Assembly: GCF_000190535.1 (NCBI RefSeq)
Contig: NC_015160.1
Span: 1,550,001-1,614,000, forward strand
Length of the DNA stretch: 64,000 nt
DNA from: Odoribacter splanchnicus DSM 20712
Lineage (GTDB): Bacteria > Bacteroidota > Bacteroidia > Bacteroidales > Marinifilaceae
Direction: 5' to 3'
Part shown: positions 9,324 through 16,062 of the stretch, one piece after another
Position numbering within the stretch: the stretch's first letter is position 1
How the letters are laid out: each line of letters begins with the position of its first letter
Program-made: the position numbers and the translations under genes
The notes under the pieces: model-generated
What the model was told of the DNA's origin: nothing
Seen by the model: only the letters and a program-made list of their open reading frames with translations
The model's database searches: none

Positions 9324-9884
9324 ATGGTAAAATTTTTTAGTATTTGCCTGGTGGTATTACTCCTCTGTAGTTGCCATTCACGCCGGAAAGAAATAGCTCG
9401 AATCGTTGAAGAATGGAAAAATAAAGAAGTTATTTTTCCGGATCCCTTATTGGTAAAAGTACAAGGGCGGGATACCATCCTCCCGGATTTTCAGGAACGC
9501 AAATATAAAATCCTGAATTACATCGACACCAGTGGTTGTACGGAATGCCGGATGAAACTGGCCGAATGGCAATTATTGAAACAGGAAATCGATAGTCTGG
9601 GCTACGATGTCGACATCCTATTCGTTGCCTGGGTCCACAATTACGACGAATTGGAAATCCTGCAACGTGCCAATCGTTGTCAGCTACCCTTCCTATACGA
9701 TCCGCAGGGGGATATGCAAAAAATCAACCAGTTTCCTGCCGAACCGGCTTTCCAAACTTTCCTGCTCGATTCGCTCAACCGGGTCCTGCTTATCGGTAGT
9801 CCGGTCGAAAACGATAAAATCTGGACCCTCTACCAACGTTCCCTCTCCTCTTTAAACTCCGGGATTCCAGGCCGGAATCCCTAG
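9324..9884 (+). CDS. Thioredoxin-fold lipoprotein with a CxxC motif
   Basis: A 186-residue predicted lipoprotein: lipobox LLCSC (Cys16), then a TlpA/redoxin-like fold. The candidate redox site is SGCTECRMK (Cys residues near 72 and 75), preceded by a beta strand (KILNYIDT) and followed by a helix, as in thiol-disulphide proteins. The later segment (FLYDPQGDMQKINQFP) resembles the cis-Pro region of the fold. Likely an envelope thiol reductase or a degenerate relative. It ends the plus-strand lipoprotein run, and its TAG overlaps the stop of the convergent response regulator gene within the palindrome CTAG (9881-9884). Confidence 0.7.
   Translation: MVKFFSICLVVLLLCSCHSRRKEIARIVEEWKNKEVIFPDPLLVKVQGRDTILPDFQERKYKILNYIDTSGCTECRMKLAEWQLLKQEIDSLGYDVDILFVAWVHNYDELEILQRANRCQLPFLYDPQGDMQKINQFPAEPAFQTFLLDSLNRVLLIGSPVENDKIWTLYQRSLSSLNSGIPGRNP
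9861..9881. terminator. Bidirectional hairpin between convergent genes
   Basis: GGGATTCC (9861-9868) and GGAATCCC (9874-9881) form a perfect 8-bp stem with a 5-nt loop. It lies in the last codons of the plus-strand gene and directly beyond the stop of the minus-strand response regulator. There is no long T run, so termination is inferred. Confidence 0.5.
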
Positions 9885-10552
9885 CGGGTCACTTTGAGCA
9901 TATAGCCGTTAAATTTGTCAGTGACAATGGAAGCCGAAGTCAGTGAAATTTTATGCCGTAGAATACTGATGTATTTATTCAACTGCAAATGCAATTTATA
10001 ATCATCCTTATCCCATCCTGCTTTGATCAATAATTCACGGGAAACTGTTTTCTCGCGGTTACGGCAAAGCATGGTAAAGATTTTAAATTCCAATCCCACC
10101 AATTTTTCTTTTCTTTCTCCGATCCATAATTCTCCGGAAAGCAGATCGAAAAATGATTTTTCTCCCAAGCAGATTTTATCACTGCCATTTTTACTTAGAC
10201 AATTATACACCTGTGCTGCCACAACGGCAGGCGCGCAATTTTTCACCAGATAGGTATAGGCGCCACTTTCGAGTCCACGCATCTGGTTGGCTTCATCCCC
10301 TAACGAACTGTAGATCACTATCGGTGTATAGTGGTCGGTAAGCCGGATAATTTGCAGCACCTCAAACCCATTATGACCAGGCATATCGACATCCAGCAAA
10401 ACAACATTCGGTTGCCGCTCCCGGAACAGCTTCAGTGCCTCCGTCCCATTGGTAGCTACGATTACTTCAAATCCCCTCTCTTCGAGTTGCTCCGCAACCT
10501 CCATCACAGTCAGAGGATCATCCTCTGCATATAAAACCTTCAATTTTTCCAT
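9881..10552 (-). CDS. OmpR/PhoB-type response regulator, pair 1
   Basis: A 223-residue cytosolic response regulator. The receiver domain (about 1-120) has the acidic pair E10/D11/D12, phospho-acceptor D54 in VLLDVDMPG, and the conserved Lys in YLVKN. The C-terminal winged helix (about 130-223) has the EFKIFTMLCRN and NKYISILRHKI helices of the OmpR class. Its start overlaps the 3' end of the upstream kinase gene by 13 bp, so the two are translationally coupled. It is paralogous to the regulator at 15388 (same VLDVDMPG, VKN/LKN and LQLNK motifs). It probably binds the direct-repeat operator found upstream of both kinase genes; that link is inference. Confidence 0.9.
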   Translation of the reverse strand: MEKLKVLYAEDDPLTVMEVAEQLEERGFEVIVATNGTEALKLFRERQPNVVLLDVDMPGHNGFEVLQIIRLTDHYTPIVIYSSLGDEANQMRGLESGAYTYLVKNCAPAVVAAQVYNCLSKNGSDKICLGEKSFFDLLSGELWIGERKEKLVGLEFKIFTMLCRNREKTVSRELLIKAGWDKDDYKLHLQLNKYISILRHKISLTSASIVTDKFNGYMLKVTR

Positions 10553-11886
10553 GATACCTGTGGTAAAATAATTAAAAACTTGCTACCGTTTCCTATTTCA
10601 CTCTCTATATGTATTTTCCCTCCGTAAGCACAAACCACTTTATGTACGAAGGTCAACCCCAAACCAAATCCTGTTGTTTTCGTGACTTGCTGATTTCTGA
10701 CACGATAGAATTGTTTAAAAATCTGTTTTTGATCTTTAGGTGCAATTCCCATGCCATTGTCTTCAACAACCAAAATATAATCAGTCCCCTCTTCATAGAA
10801 ATTAATTTTAACGACCGGATGAGCTCCTCCATATTTAATAGCATTGTCCACTAAATTGATAACAATATAATTGAAATATATTTTATCGAGGCAAGGGTAT
10901 CCGAGTCCTTCGGCAATGTGATACTCCACCCGGGCATGTTTTCGGATCATCGTAAACATTTCTGTGATCATCTCCAATTCCAGTTGCAGGTCGATCGGTT
11001 CGCGTTCCACCTCCAAAACCGAAGTTTTTAAAGAGGTCAGCATAGTATCGGTAATATCGGCCATCTTCATCAAACGTGCCTTTATCATCCCTAACTTTAC
11101 TTCATCTGTAGGACATAAAACAGATTCCTTCCGTTTCAACATCCCTCCTATCGCCGAAATCATCGTAGCTAAAGGCTTTTTCAGCTCATGTTCCAAATGG
11201 GCAATTCCCATGGTCTGTACCCGTACACTTCTTAGCGTCATCTTTATCGAATTCCATTGCCAGACTAAACAAATAACGAAACCAATCAGAAAAAGTAATT
11301 CAATCCATAATACTCCTTTAAGGGCTCGGAAAACGAAAGGAAGTTTGAAGGAGGCCGTGATTTGGTGTTTGTAATCGTATCCTAAATTTAGCGGAGAAGT
11401 AGTAATACTATTAGGTTCTACATTAAGCTTATCTGACAATAATAACTTATTTCCATCTAACCCCTTAATTATTAAATAAGGACTTTCAGATATACCTTTT
11501 TCTTGTAATGCTTTATGATATAAAACAGCAATCTTCTGTATATCTAAACATTTGTTCTCAAATAAACAATCATAAACAACTTGCCGGCCTAAACTAATAT
11601 ATTTCTCCATTGAATTAATTTTAAGCCTTTTTTCTGTATTATTGTATTTCCAACAAAATTCATCCTCATTAGCTAAACTATACCCTAATTTCAATTTCTT
11701 AATAGCAAAAGGAGCTTGATTATCCAAAAAAATCTGAATAATATCCTACAATACATAATCAGCAGTTTTTCGAAACTCATCGACTTTCATTTCACGCACT
11801 CTATACATCCATGCCCCTTGTCCTAATAATACACATATTAACAGTACCACAGATAAACGCCCCATTATACGTATTCTACTCTTCAT
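10540..11886 (-). pseudogene. Sensor histidine kinase, pair 1, interrupted by an in-frame TAG
   Basis: From the ATG at 11886 the frame reads MKSRIRIMGRLSV, a first transmembrane helix and VREMKVDEF, matching the start of the paralog at 16063-17388 (HVRELKVKEF). Codon 47 (11748-11746) is TAG. The frame then stays open to 10540, with a periplasmic sensor, second membrane helix (LLFLIGFVICLVW), H-box GIAHLEHELKKP, N-box NLVDNAIKYGG, G1 DNGMGIAP and G2 GFGLGLTF. All catalytic boxes are intact. Only a 395-residue product starting at the TTG at 11727 or a later ATG could form, lacking the first helix and so mis-anchored. This is either a recent nonsense mutation or a sequencing error; the full length would be 448 residues, close to the paralog's 441. 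Confidence 0.82.
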
Positions 11887-11899
11887 ACACCTAATTTAT

Positions 11900-11915
11900 A
11901 GAATATTATAGAATA
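11900..11915. promoter_or_regulatory. Direct-repeat operator, copy 1 (AGAATA-TTAT-AGAATA)
   Basis: Two AGAATA half-sites with a 10-bp repeat length, as expected for an OmpR-class dimer binding one face of DNA. The identical 16-mer occurs at 17406-17421 upstream of the second kinase gene. Here it begins 45 bp upstream of the plus-strand -7 element at 11945 and lies in the 5' leader of the kinase gene. Confidence 0.65.
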
Positions 11916-11925
11916 TATTTTTTTA

Positions 11926-11933
11926 CAAAATTA
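11926..11933 (-). promoter_or_regulatory. -7 element of kinase gene 1 (minus strand)
   Basis: Reads TAATTTTG on the minus strand, a TAnnTTTG match. It begins 19 bp from the start of the opposing plus-strand -7 element, the same geometry as at the second kinase locus (17434-17441 and 17453-17460). Confidence 0.55.
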
Positions 11934-11944
11934 AGAATCTTTCC

Positions 11945-11952
11945 TAAGTTTG
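11945..11952 (+). promoter_or_regulatory. -7 element of the NVEALR-like peptide operon
   Basis: TAAGTTTG, a TAnnTTTG match 35 bp before the ATG at 11980. The -33 position reads TTTA, a weak match, consistent with dependence on an activator bound at 11900-11915. Confidence 0.65.
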
Positions 11953-11979
11953 CCATCCGAAAACGAACAAATACTCAAA

Positions 11980-12228
11980 ATGAAGAAAAAAGTAAAATTT
12001 TTAATTGGTGGAATAGTCTTTTCTATTTCTTTATCTATCAATTTCATTATTTCCTCAAATTCTGAAGAAACTATTTTATATTTTGATAATATAGACGCGA
12101 TTGCAGAAAAAGAATCCGGAGACGATTTTACTCCTACCTGTATAAAAGCAGGTTACTTATGTACGGGCATAGACAAGAATGGTAATATGGGAACATTTGA
12201 TGGATTAAGTGCTGAAATGCATAATTAA
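11980..12228 (+). CDS. Small exported NVEALR-like peptide precursor
   Basis: An 82-residue precursor starting at the ATG at 11980 (a TTG at 11950 lies inside the promoter and is not used here). Residues 1-25 form a basic then hydrophobic N-terminal segment (MKKKVKFLIGGIVFSISLS). After it comes NIDAIAEKE (37-45), resembling the NVEALA/NIEALA motif of the Bacteroidales NVEALR family, followed by two cysteines (C54, C61 in CIKAGYLC). Family function is unknown; such peptides commonly neighbour BF3164 lipoproteins. The gene ends 7 bp before the lipoprotein start, so the two are probably coupled. Transcription is divergent from kinase 1 across a shared operator. Confidence 0.72.
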   Translation: MKKKVKFLIGGIVFSISLSINFIISSNSEETILYFDNIDAIAEKESGDDFTPTCIKAGYLCTGIDKNGNMGTFDGLSAEMHN

Positions 12229-12235
12229 AATTAGT

Positions 12236-13306
12236 ATGAAAAAATTACACTATATCATCATCTCTGCCCTCCTGGTTGGAGGTTGTCAATCTGATCCGAG
12301 ATTAGAGAGTGAAGCTTCGCCGTTGGTACGGACGAAAGTTTCAGAGCTTTATTACGCTCAATCGGATAATATCGATTTAGAGGCATTAAACATTGTATCC
12401 CCTTCTAAATTTGTAAAGAAAGGAAACTTATATGCCATCCTGACCCCGAACAGTGCTTATCGTTTTGCCATATACGACAGTGAAAGCGGCAACGTCACCC
12501 GTTTAGTACCGGCAGGAAAAAACGAAGGTGAAGGGATGTACTATATTAGCATGAATCTACAAGGCGATATCGTTTCAGCCTTTGATTTCGGTTCCGGGCG
12601 ATTGGTTGAAATCGACCTAAACGAATATGCCACGCCAGGTTACCGACCTGTTTTCACCAGTCTTGCAGAAGATGGAAAGACTCCATTCGGAGCAATCCGA
12701 CTCGATGAAAGAATTTTATCCACAGGTCTCTACACTGCAGGGCGTTATTGTATTAGTCAGGCCACAGGGTACAACTCCTATAGCGTAAGTTATCCAACCT
12801 GTGCCGACCCCACTCTAACCGACACGTTAAAAAGTATTTTCTATGCCAGTAATATTTTGGCTCTGAATCCTATGCATTCCAAAGTCGCCTGTGCTAATAT
12901 GCAATCCGGTTGTCTGGATATCTGTGAAATTCATGATAACGAACTGAGTCGTATCAATGAAGTCCATATGACTACCCCAAGAGTTAAATTCAACAGACAT
13001 CGTCCGAAAGGTCGTGGCCTGACTCATCCGGTGACTTATTCCCGAAATAACCTGTTCGGATTCTGCGATTTGGCGGTATCGGAGAATTATATTTTCGCTC
13101 TGTATTCAGGAAGAACCCTGAAAGATTATAATCTGGATGTGGACAAAGGAAAAACAATCGTAGTATTCGATTGGAATGGTTCACATGTCCGGACTTATCA
13201 ATTACAGAATGCTTGTTCAGCAATCAGCTATGATGCAGCGGACAATACAATTTATGCGCTGTCACAAGAAGGCAACAAACCTCAAATCATTACGCTGAAT
13301 TTATAG
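12236..13306 (+). CDS. BF3164-type beta-propeller lipoprotein, partner of the peptide
   Basis: A 356-residue lipoprotein from the ATG at 12236 (MKKLHYIIISALLVGGC; lipobox LVGGC, Cys17). A possible earlier start at 12209 would overlap the peptide gene and spoil the signal peptide. The mature protein has the repeating beta pattern of BF3164/TolB-like propellers (for example KTIVVFDWNGSHVRTYQL near the C-terminus). No catalytic motif is seen. It lies 7 bp after the peptide gene in one operon and is followed at 13344 by a nested stem-loop and T run. A frameshifted copy of part of this gene lies at 13467-13650. Confidence 0.8.
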   Translation: MKKLHYIIISALLVGGCQSDPRLESEASPLVRTKVSELYYAQSDNIDLEALNIVSPSKFVKKGNLYAILTPNSAYRFAIYDSESGNVTRLVPAGKNEGEGMYYISMNLQGDIVSAFDFGSGRLVEIDLNEYATPGYRPVFTSLAEDGKTPFGAIRLDERILSTGLYTAGRYCISQATGYNSYSVSYPTCADPTLTDTLKSIFYASNILALNPMHSKVACANMQSGCLDICEIHDNELSRINEVHMTTPRVKFNRHRPKGRGLTHPVTYSRNNLFGFCDLAVSENYIFALYSGRTLKDYNLDVDKGKTIVVFDWNGSHVRTYQLQNACSAISYDAADNTIYALSQEGNKPQIITLNL

Positions 13307-13343
13307 ATTCAAGCAGGGGATATTCTACCCGACGACGAGTATT

Positions 13344-13411
13344 GGAGAGAGCAAGTTGAGCAGTTAACTATTTTTTCCTAAGGGCTGCGTTTCTCGTTCC
13401 TCTCCTTTTTT
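13344..13411 (+). terminator. Nested stem-loop, copy A, ending the peptide/lipoprotein operon
   Basis: Outer stem GGAGAG (13344-13349)/CTCTCC (13400-13405), inner stem GCAG (13360-13363)/CTGC (13385-13388), loop with TTTCCTAAGGG, a GTTC box at 13396-13399 directly before the closing strand, then six T. The architecture is shared with copies B, C and D. It works as an intrinsic terminator at minimum. Confidence 0.65.
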
Positions 13412-13466
13412 ATTTCTTCAGGCGAAAGTTATAATTGCCAATTATTTTTATAAATGGTATAGTCCG

Positions 13467-13650
13467 CAGGTCCCTCACGAAGGATTTTATTGCATTAGCC
13501 AGATCACAAAACACAACTTCTATAGTCCGAGTCATTCCACCTGTACCGACTCCACTATAACCGACACGCTAAAAAGTGTTTTATACCAGTAACATTTTGG
13601 CTCTGATCTCTACGTATTCAAGAGTGGTCTGTACCAGATACCACTGTTTA
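13467..13650 (+). pseudogene. Decayed fragment of a BF3164-type lipoprotein gene
   Basis: This stretch is visibly similar to about 12720-12910 inside the intact lipoprotein gene: for example CCGACTCCACTATAACCGAC here versus CCGACCCCACTCTAACCGAC there, and the shared TAACATTTTGGCTCTGA-like segment. Small deletions shift the frame, and neither start nor end of the gene is present. It indicates a past duplication of the peptide/lipoprotein unit followed by loss. Confidence 0.75.
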
Positions 13651-13679
13651 CCAACAAGTTAATGATCATTTTTTAGAAT

Positions 13680-13734
13680 GGTATATTAAAGAATATAGAC
13701 TGTTTTTTAGTTAAAAAGATCTTTTCTACATTTA
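13680..13734 (+). promoter_or_regulatory. Operator copy B and promoter
   Basis: GGTATATTAAAGAATA (13680-13695) aligns with the kinase operators. The -7-like element TACATTTA (13727-13734, last base differing from TAnnTTTG) begins 47 bp after the operator start, the same distance as at two other loci. It would direct transcription into the RNA at 13741. Confidence 0.55.
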
Positions 13735-13740
13735 CAGTGT

Positions 13741-13904
13741 AGAAACAAATAAACAACAGATGAAGAAGAAGTAAACCGTAGCTTATCACTTTAGTTATAT
13801 AAAGTCAGCCGGTTAAAACTAAATACAACGCAAAGGAGAGAGCATAGTAAAAGTGGAAAAAAACATTTCCCAAGCCCACTTTTCTTGTTCCTCTCCTTTT
13901 TTAG
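13741..13904 (+). ncRNA. Candidate small RNA B (or remnant peptide-unit transcript)
   Basis: The predicted transcript begins after the -7 at 13727 and ends at a T run near 13902. It holds a four-codon ORF (ATG at 13760, MKKK then stop) placed as the peptide start is in the intact unit. A 7-bp hairpin (TTTAGTT/AACTAAA) follows, then the nested stem-loop: outer AAAGGAGAG (13832-13840)/CTCTCCTTT (13891-13899), inner AAAAGTGG (13849-13856)/CCACTTTT (13876-13883), loop TTTCCCAAG (13866-13874), and GTTC at 13887-13890. It may be a functional RNA or a deletion derivative of the peptide operon that kept promoter and terminator. Confidence 0.5.
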
Positions 13905-13974
13905 TTCCTTCTTATCAAAATGTTTTAGCAACAAACAACTCACAATAAATAGATTATCGATTATTTTAATTTTT

Positions 13975-14029
13975 GGTATATTAAAGAACATAGACCATTC
14001 TTTAGAAAAAATAATCTTTTCTAAGTTTG
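13975..14029 (+). promoter_or_regulatory. Operator copy C and promoter
   Basis: GGTATATTAAAGAACA (13975-13990) differs from copy B at one base. TAAGTTTG (14022-14029), a consensus -7, begins 47 bp after the operator start. The flanks of B and C (about 100 bp) align well, showing a tandem duplication. Confidence 0.6.
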
Positions 14030-14035
14030 TCATGT

Positions 14036-14212
14036 AAAGACAAAAACAAATAATGAAGCATAGATGATAAATGATGGGGAGAATATCAGGTAGGTGATAA
14101 AACCCTAAGATTAAATAGTTGACACACAGCAACTATTTGGTGGAGAGTGAACCGAAGTTAGATAGAAATCCCAAGTCAATCTTTCTGAAGTTCCTCTTCA
14201 TTTGTTTTTAGA
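14036..14212 (+). ncRNA. Candidate small RNA C
   Basis: The predicted transcript follows the -7 at 14022. A four-codon ORF (ATG at 14053, MKHR then stop) sits at the peptide-start position. Then come a perfect 9-bp hairpin AAATAGTTG (14113-14121)/CAACTATTT (14130-14138) and the nested stem-loop: outer GGAGAG (14142-14147)/CTCTTC (14194-14199, one G-U pair), inner AGAT (14160-14163)/ATCT (14179-14182), loop ATCCCAAG (14168-14175), GTTC at 14190-14193, and a T-rich end. It could also be a leader of the O-antigen-ligase-like gene starting at 14279. Confidence 0.5.
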
Positions 14213-14263
14213 TAACAGAAAGCGATTTTTTAAATTGCAATGGAGTCGGCAAAGTATTAACTC

Positions 14264-14271
14264 TAGTTTTG
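14264..14271 (+). promoter_or_regulatory. Possible -7 element very close to the O-antigen-ligase-like start
   Basis: TAGTTTTG matches TAnnTTTG but lies only 8 bp before the GTG at 14279. If used, the mRNA would be leaderless or the real start would be downstream. Confidence 0.35.
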
Positions 14272-14278
14272 CAATCAA

Positions 14279-15412
14279 GTGATTAACAAAAATTTGGGAC
14301 CAGTACGGCAGCTGGTGTTTTATTTTCATCTCCAAGATTTATGGGGTATTTTGTTTATGGGAAATGCTTTTCTCAACAGTGAGTCTTCTCATTTTTCAGA
14401 TATACAGGCATTTAATCTCATTCTGTTGGGAATTCTTTATCTTACGGTAAGGATATTGTCAGGACTTTCCCAATATATTCAGCTAACGGTAGTCTTAGGG
14501 TTACTTTTCTATTTCTTAGGTGAAGCAATAGCAGGTTTCGGTCAGATCCACGATTTCGTAGCTCCCCGCCATCTTATAGCTCAGATGAGCGGCAGTTTCC
14601 AAAATTCTGAAAGCTATGACGGTCTTTTGGCTTGTCTGCTCCCGTTATCTCTTTCCCTGGCTCTCCGGGCGAACGATGCTCCGAGTAAAAGGTATCTCGT
14701 TGTACCTGTGTTATCGGGATTCTGTACATTTCTGGTGCTCACTCTAATTCCAGCCAGCATGAATCCTTGTTGCTGGTTTATTGCAGGAATAGGATGTTAT
14801 GTTGTAGTTCTCTACCATTTCCGGACTTTCCGTAGCTATAAGTTATTATTACGTTGGTATCCGAAGAGGGTTATTTTCTTTACCCTACTCCTTTTTGTCC
14901 TCCTATTTAAGATCGGAGACTCGATGTACACCTCGATGAAAAATCCGGAAGCAGATTGTACTTTTTTATGGGAACAAAGCGTCGGACTTATCCGTCGATC
15001 TCCGGATCAGGGATATGGCTTAGGAAGTTTCAGCCAACTGGTATCCACTCCTCATCTTTCTGAAAAAGGTTCTATTTCGCCCGATTCTCCTGAAATATGG
15101 GCTATCGACAACCATACTTCCTACTGTTTTAACGAATATTTACGGATCACGGTAGAAAACGGAATACCAGGTCTCCTCTGGTTTCTCTTATTCCTGATCA
15201 CGGCTTTTTACAATGCCCTTCGCTGCGGACAAATCGGTCTTAGCGGTTGTCTGTTAGCTTTCGGTATATTTGCTTATTTTTCGAACATTTTCGATATTAT
15301 TCCTTTGAGTATAATCTTGACAATTATACCGGCACTCTGCGGTAGAAGGCTACCGTTCCTGCAACCTCATTGCAGGAAACGTCCCGCTTATTGTTCGATT
15401 TTAAGCCAATAA
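14279..15412 (+). CDS. O-antigen-ligase/Wzy-like polytopic membrane protein
   Basis: A 377-residue protein with about ten hydrophobic helices. The large loop between helices near residues 225-290 ends in a segment (NHTSYCFNEYLRITVENGIPGLLWFLL) whose YLRITVENGIPGLL part is the typical Wzy_C motif of O-antigen ligase and polymerase families; the loop also has a GYGLGSF turn. The start is GTG at 14279; no ATG lies before about 14342. Members of this superfamily transfer glycans to lipid A or to proteins in the inner membrane. Small versions occur next to NVEALR/BF3164 loci, so a role in modifying the exported peptide or lipoprotein is possible but unproven. The 3' end overlaps the convergent regulator gene by 25 bp. 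Confidence 0.75.
   Translation: MINKNLGPVRQLVFYFHLQDLWGILFMGNAFLNSESSHFSDIQAFNLILLGILYLTVRILSGLSQYIQLTVVLGLLFYFLGEAIAGFGQIHDFVAPRHLIAQMSGSFQNSESYDGLLACLLPLSLSLALRANDAPSKRYLVVPVLSGFCTFLVLTLIPASMNPCCWFIAGIGCYVVVLYHFRTFRSYKLLLRWYPKRVIFFTLLLFVLLFKIGDSMYTSMKNPEADCTFLWEQSVGLIRRSPDQGYGLGSFSQLVSTPHLSEKGSISPDSPEIWAIDNHTSYCFNEYLRITVENGIPGLLWFLLFLITAFYNALRCGQIGLSGCLLAFGIFAYFSNIFDIIPLSIILTIIPALCGRRLPFLQPHCRKRPAYCSILSQ
15356..15378. terminator. Hairpin just beyond response regulator 2
   Basis: TTCCTGCAA (15356-15364) and TTGCAGGAA (15370-15378) form a perfect 9-bp stem with a 5-nt loop. It lies within the 3' end of the plus-strand gene and 10 bp beyond the minus-strand stop, mirroring the hairpin at 9861-9881 between the first regulator and its convergent neighbour. 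Confidence 0.5.
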
Positions 15413-16053
15413 CCCAGGGGCTTTTCGGTAAGGATATATACCGAATGATCACCTTTCAGCAATTTTCGTAAACGGCTGACCATTTTGTTGAGTTGCAGAC
15501 TGCAGTTAGGGGCCTGACTATTCCAACCTGCTTTCAGTAAATCTTCGCGAGCAACCAGGGTATTGCGGTTTTTACATAGGATGGAAAATATCTTATTCTC
15601 CAACATGGTGAGGTGATAGACAACATCCGACACCCTCAGGTTACAAGCCGAAAAATCATATTCGACCTGTTTACTCAAACGGATCACTTCCTCCCCACTT
15701 CGGGCAATGCATCGCTGGATTTGGGCTAACAGCAGCGTCGGACTATAATTTTTCAGTAAGTAAACGTTAGCGCCCCATTCCAAACCTTTGATCTGTTTTT
15801 CTTCATCAATCAGGCAACTATAAATAATGACAGGTGTTTGACTATCCTGAAGCCGTATAAACTGCAAGACCTCGAGTCCGTCTTTTCCAGGCATATCCAC
15901 ATCAAGAACGATCAGATCGGGTTTACAGGCAATAAATTTTTCCAGGGCTTCATTGCCATCGTAGGCGACAATAACTTCATAACCATTATTCTCCAGTTTT
16001 TCCTGAACTTCCATGACTGTCATAGAATCATCTTCTGCATACAAAATTGTCAT
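15388..16053 (-). CDS. OmpR/PhoB-type response regulator, pair 2
   Basis: A 221-residue response regulator with receiver domain (acidic E7/D8/D9, phospho-acceptor D51 in VLDVDMPG, Lys in LLKNY) and a C-terminal winged helix (MLENKIFSILCKN, LQLNKMVSRLRKLL). It is a clear paralog of the regulator at 9881. It lies 9 bp downstream of its kinase gene in one operon. Its 3' end overlaps the O-antigen-ligase-like gene by 25 bp in antisense. It and the first regulator may recognise the same operator, because the same 16-mer lies upstream of both kinase genes. Confidence 0.92.
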   Translation of the reverse strand: MTILYAEDDSMTVMEVQEKLENNGYEVIVAYDGNEALEKFIACKPDLIVLDVDMPGKDGLEVLQFIRLQDSQTPVIIYSCLIDEEKQIKGLEWGANVYLLKNYSPTLLLAQIQRCIARSGEEVIRLSKQVEYDFSACNLRVSDVVYHLTMLENKIFSILCKNRNTLVAREDLLKAGWNSQAPNCSLQLNKMVSRLRKLLKGDHSVYILTEKPLGYWLKIEQ

Positions 16054-16062
16054 TTTCCGTTT

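Noticed and set aside
13791..14132. Minus-strand ORF of 113 codons
   Set aside because: It runs antisense across RNA elements B and C and their promoters, and has no recognisable features.
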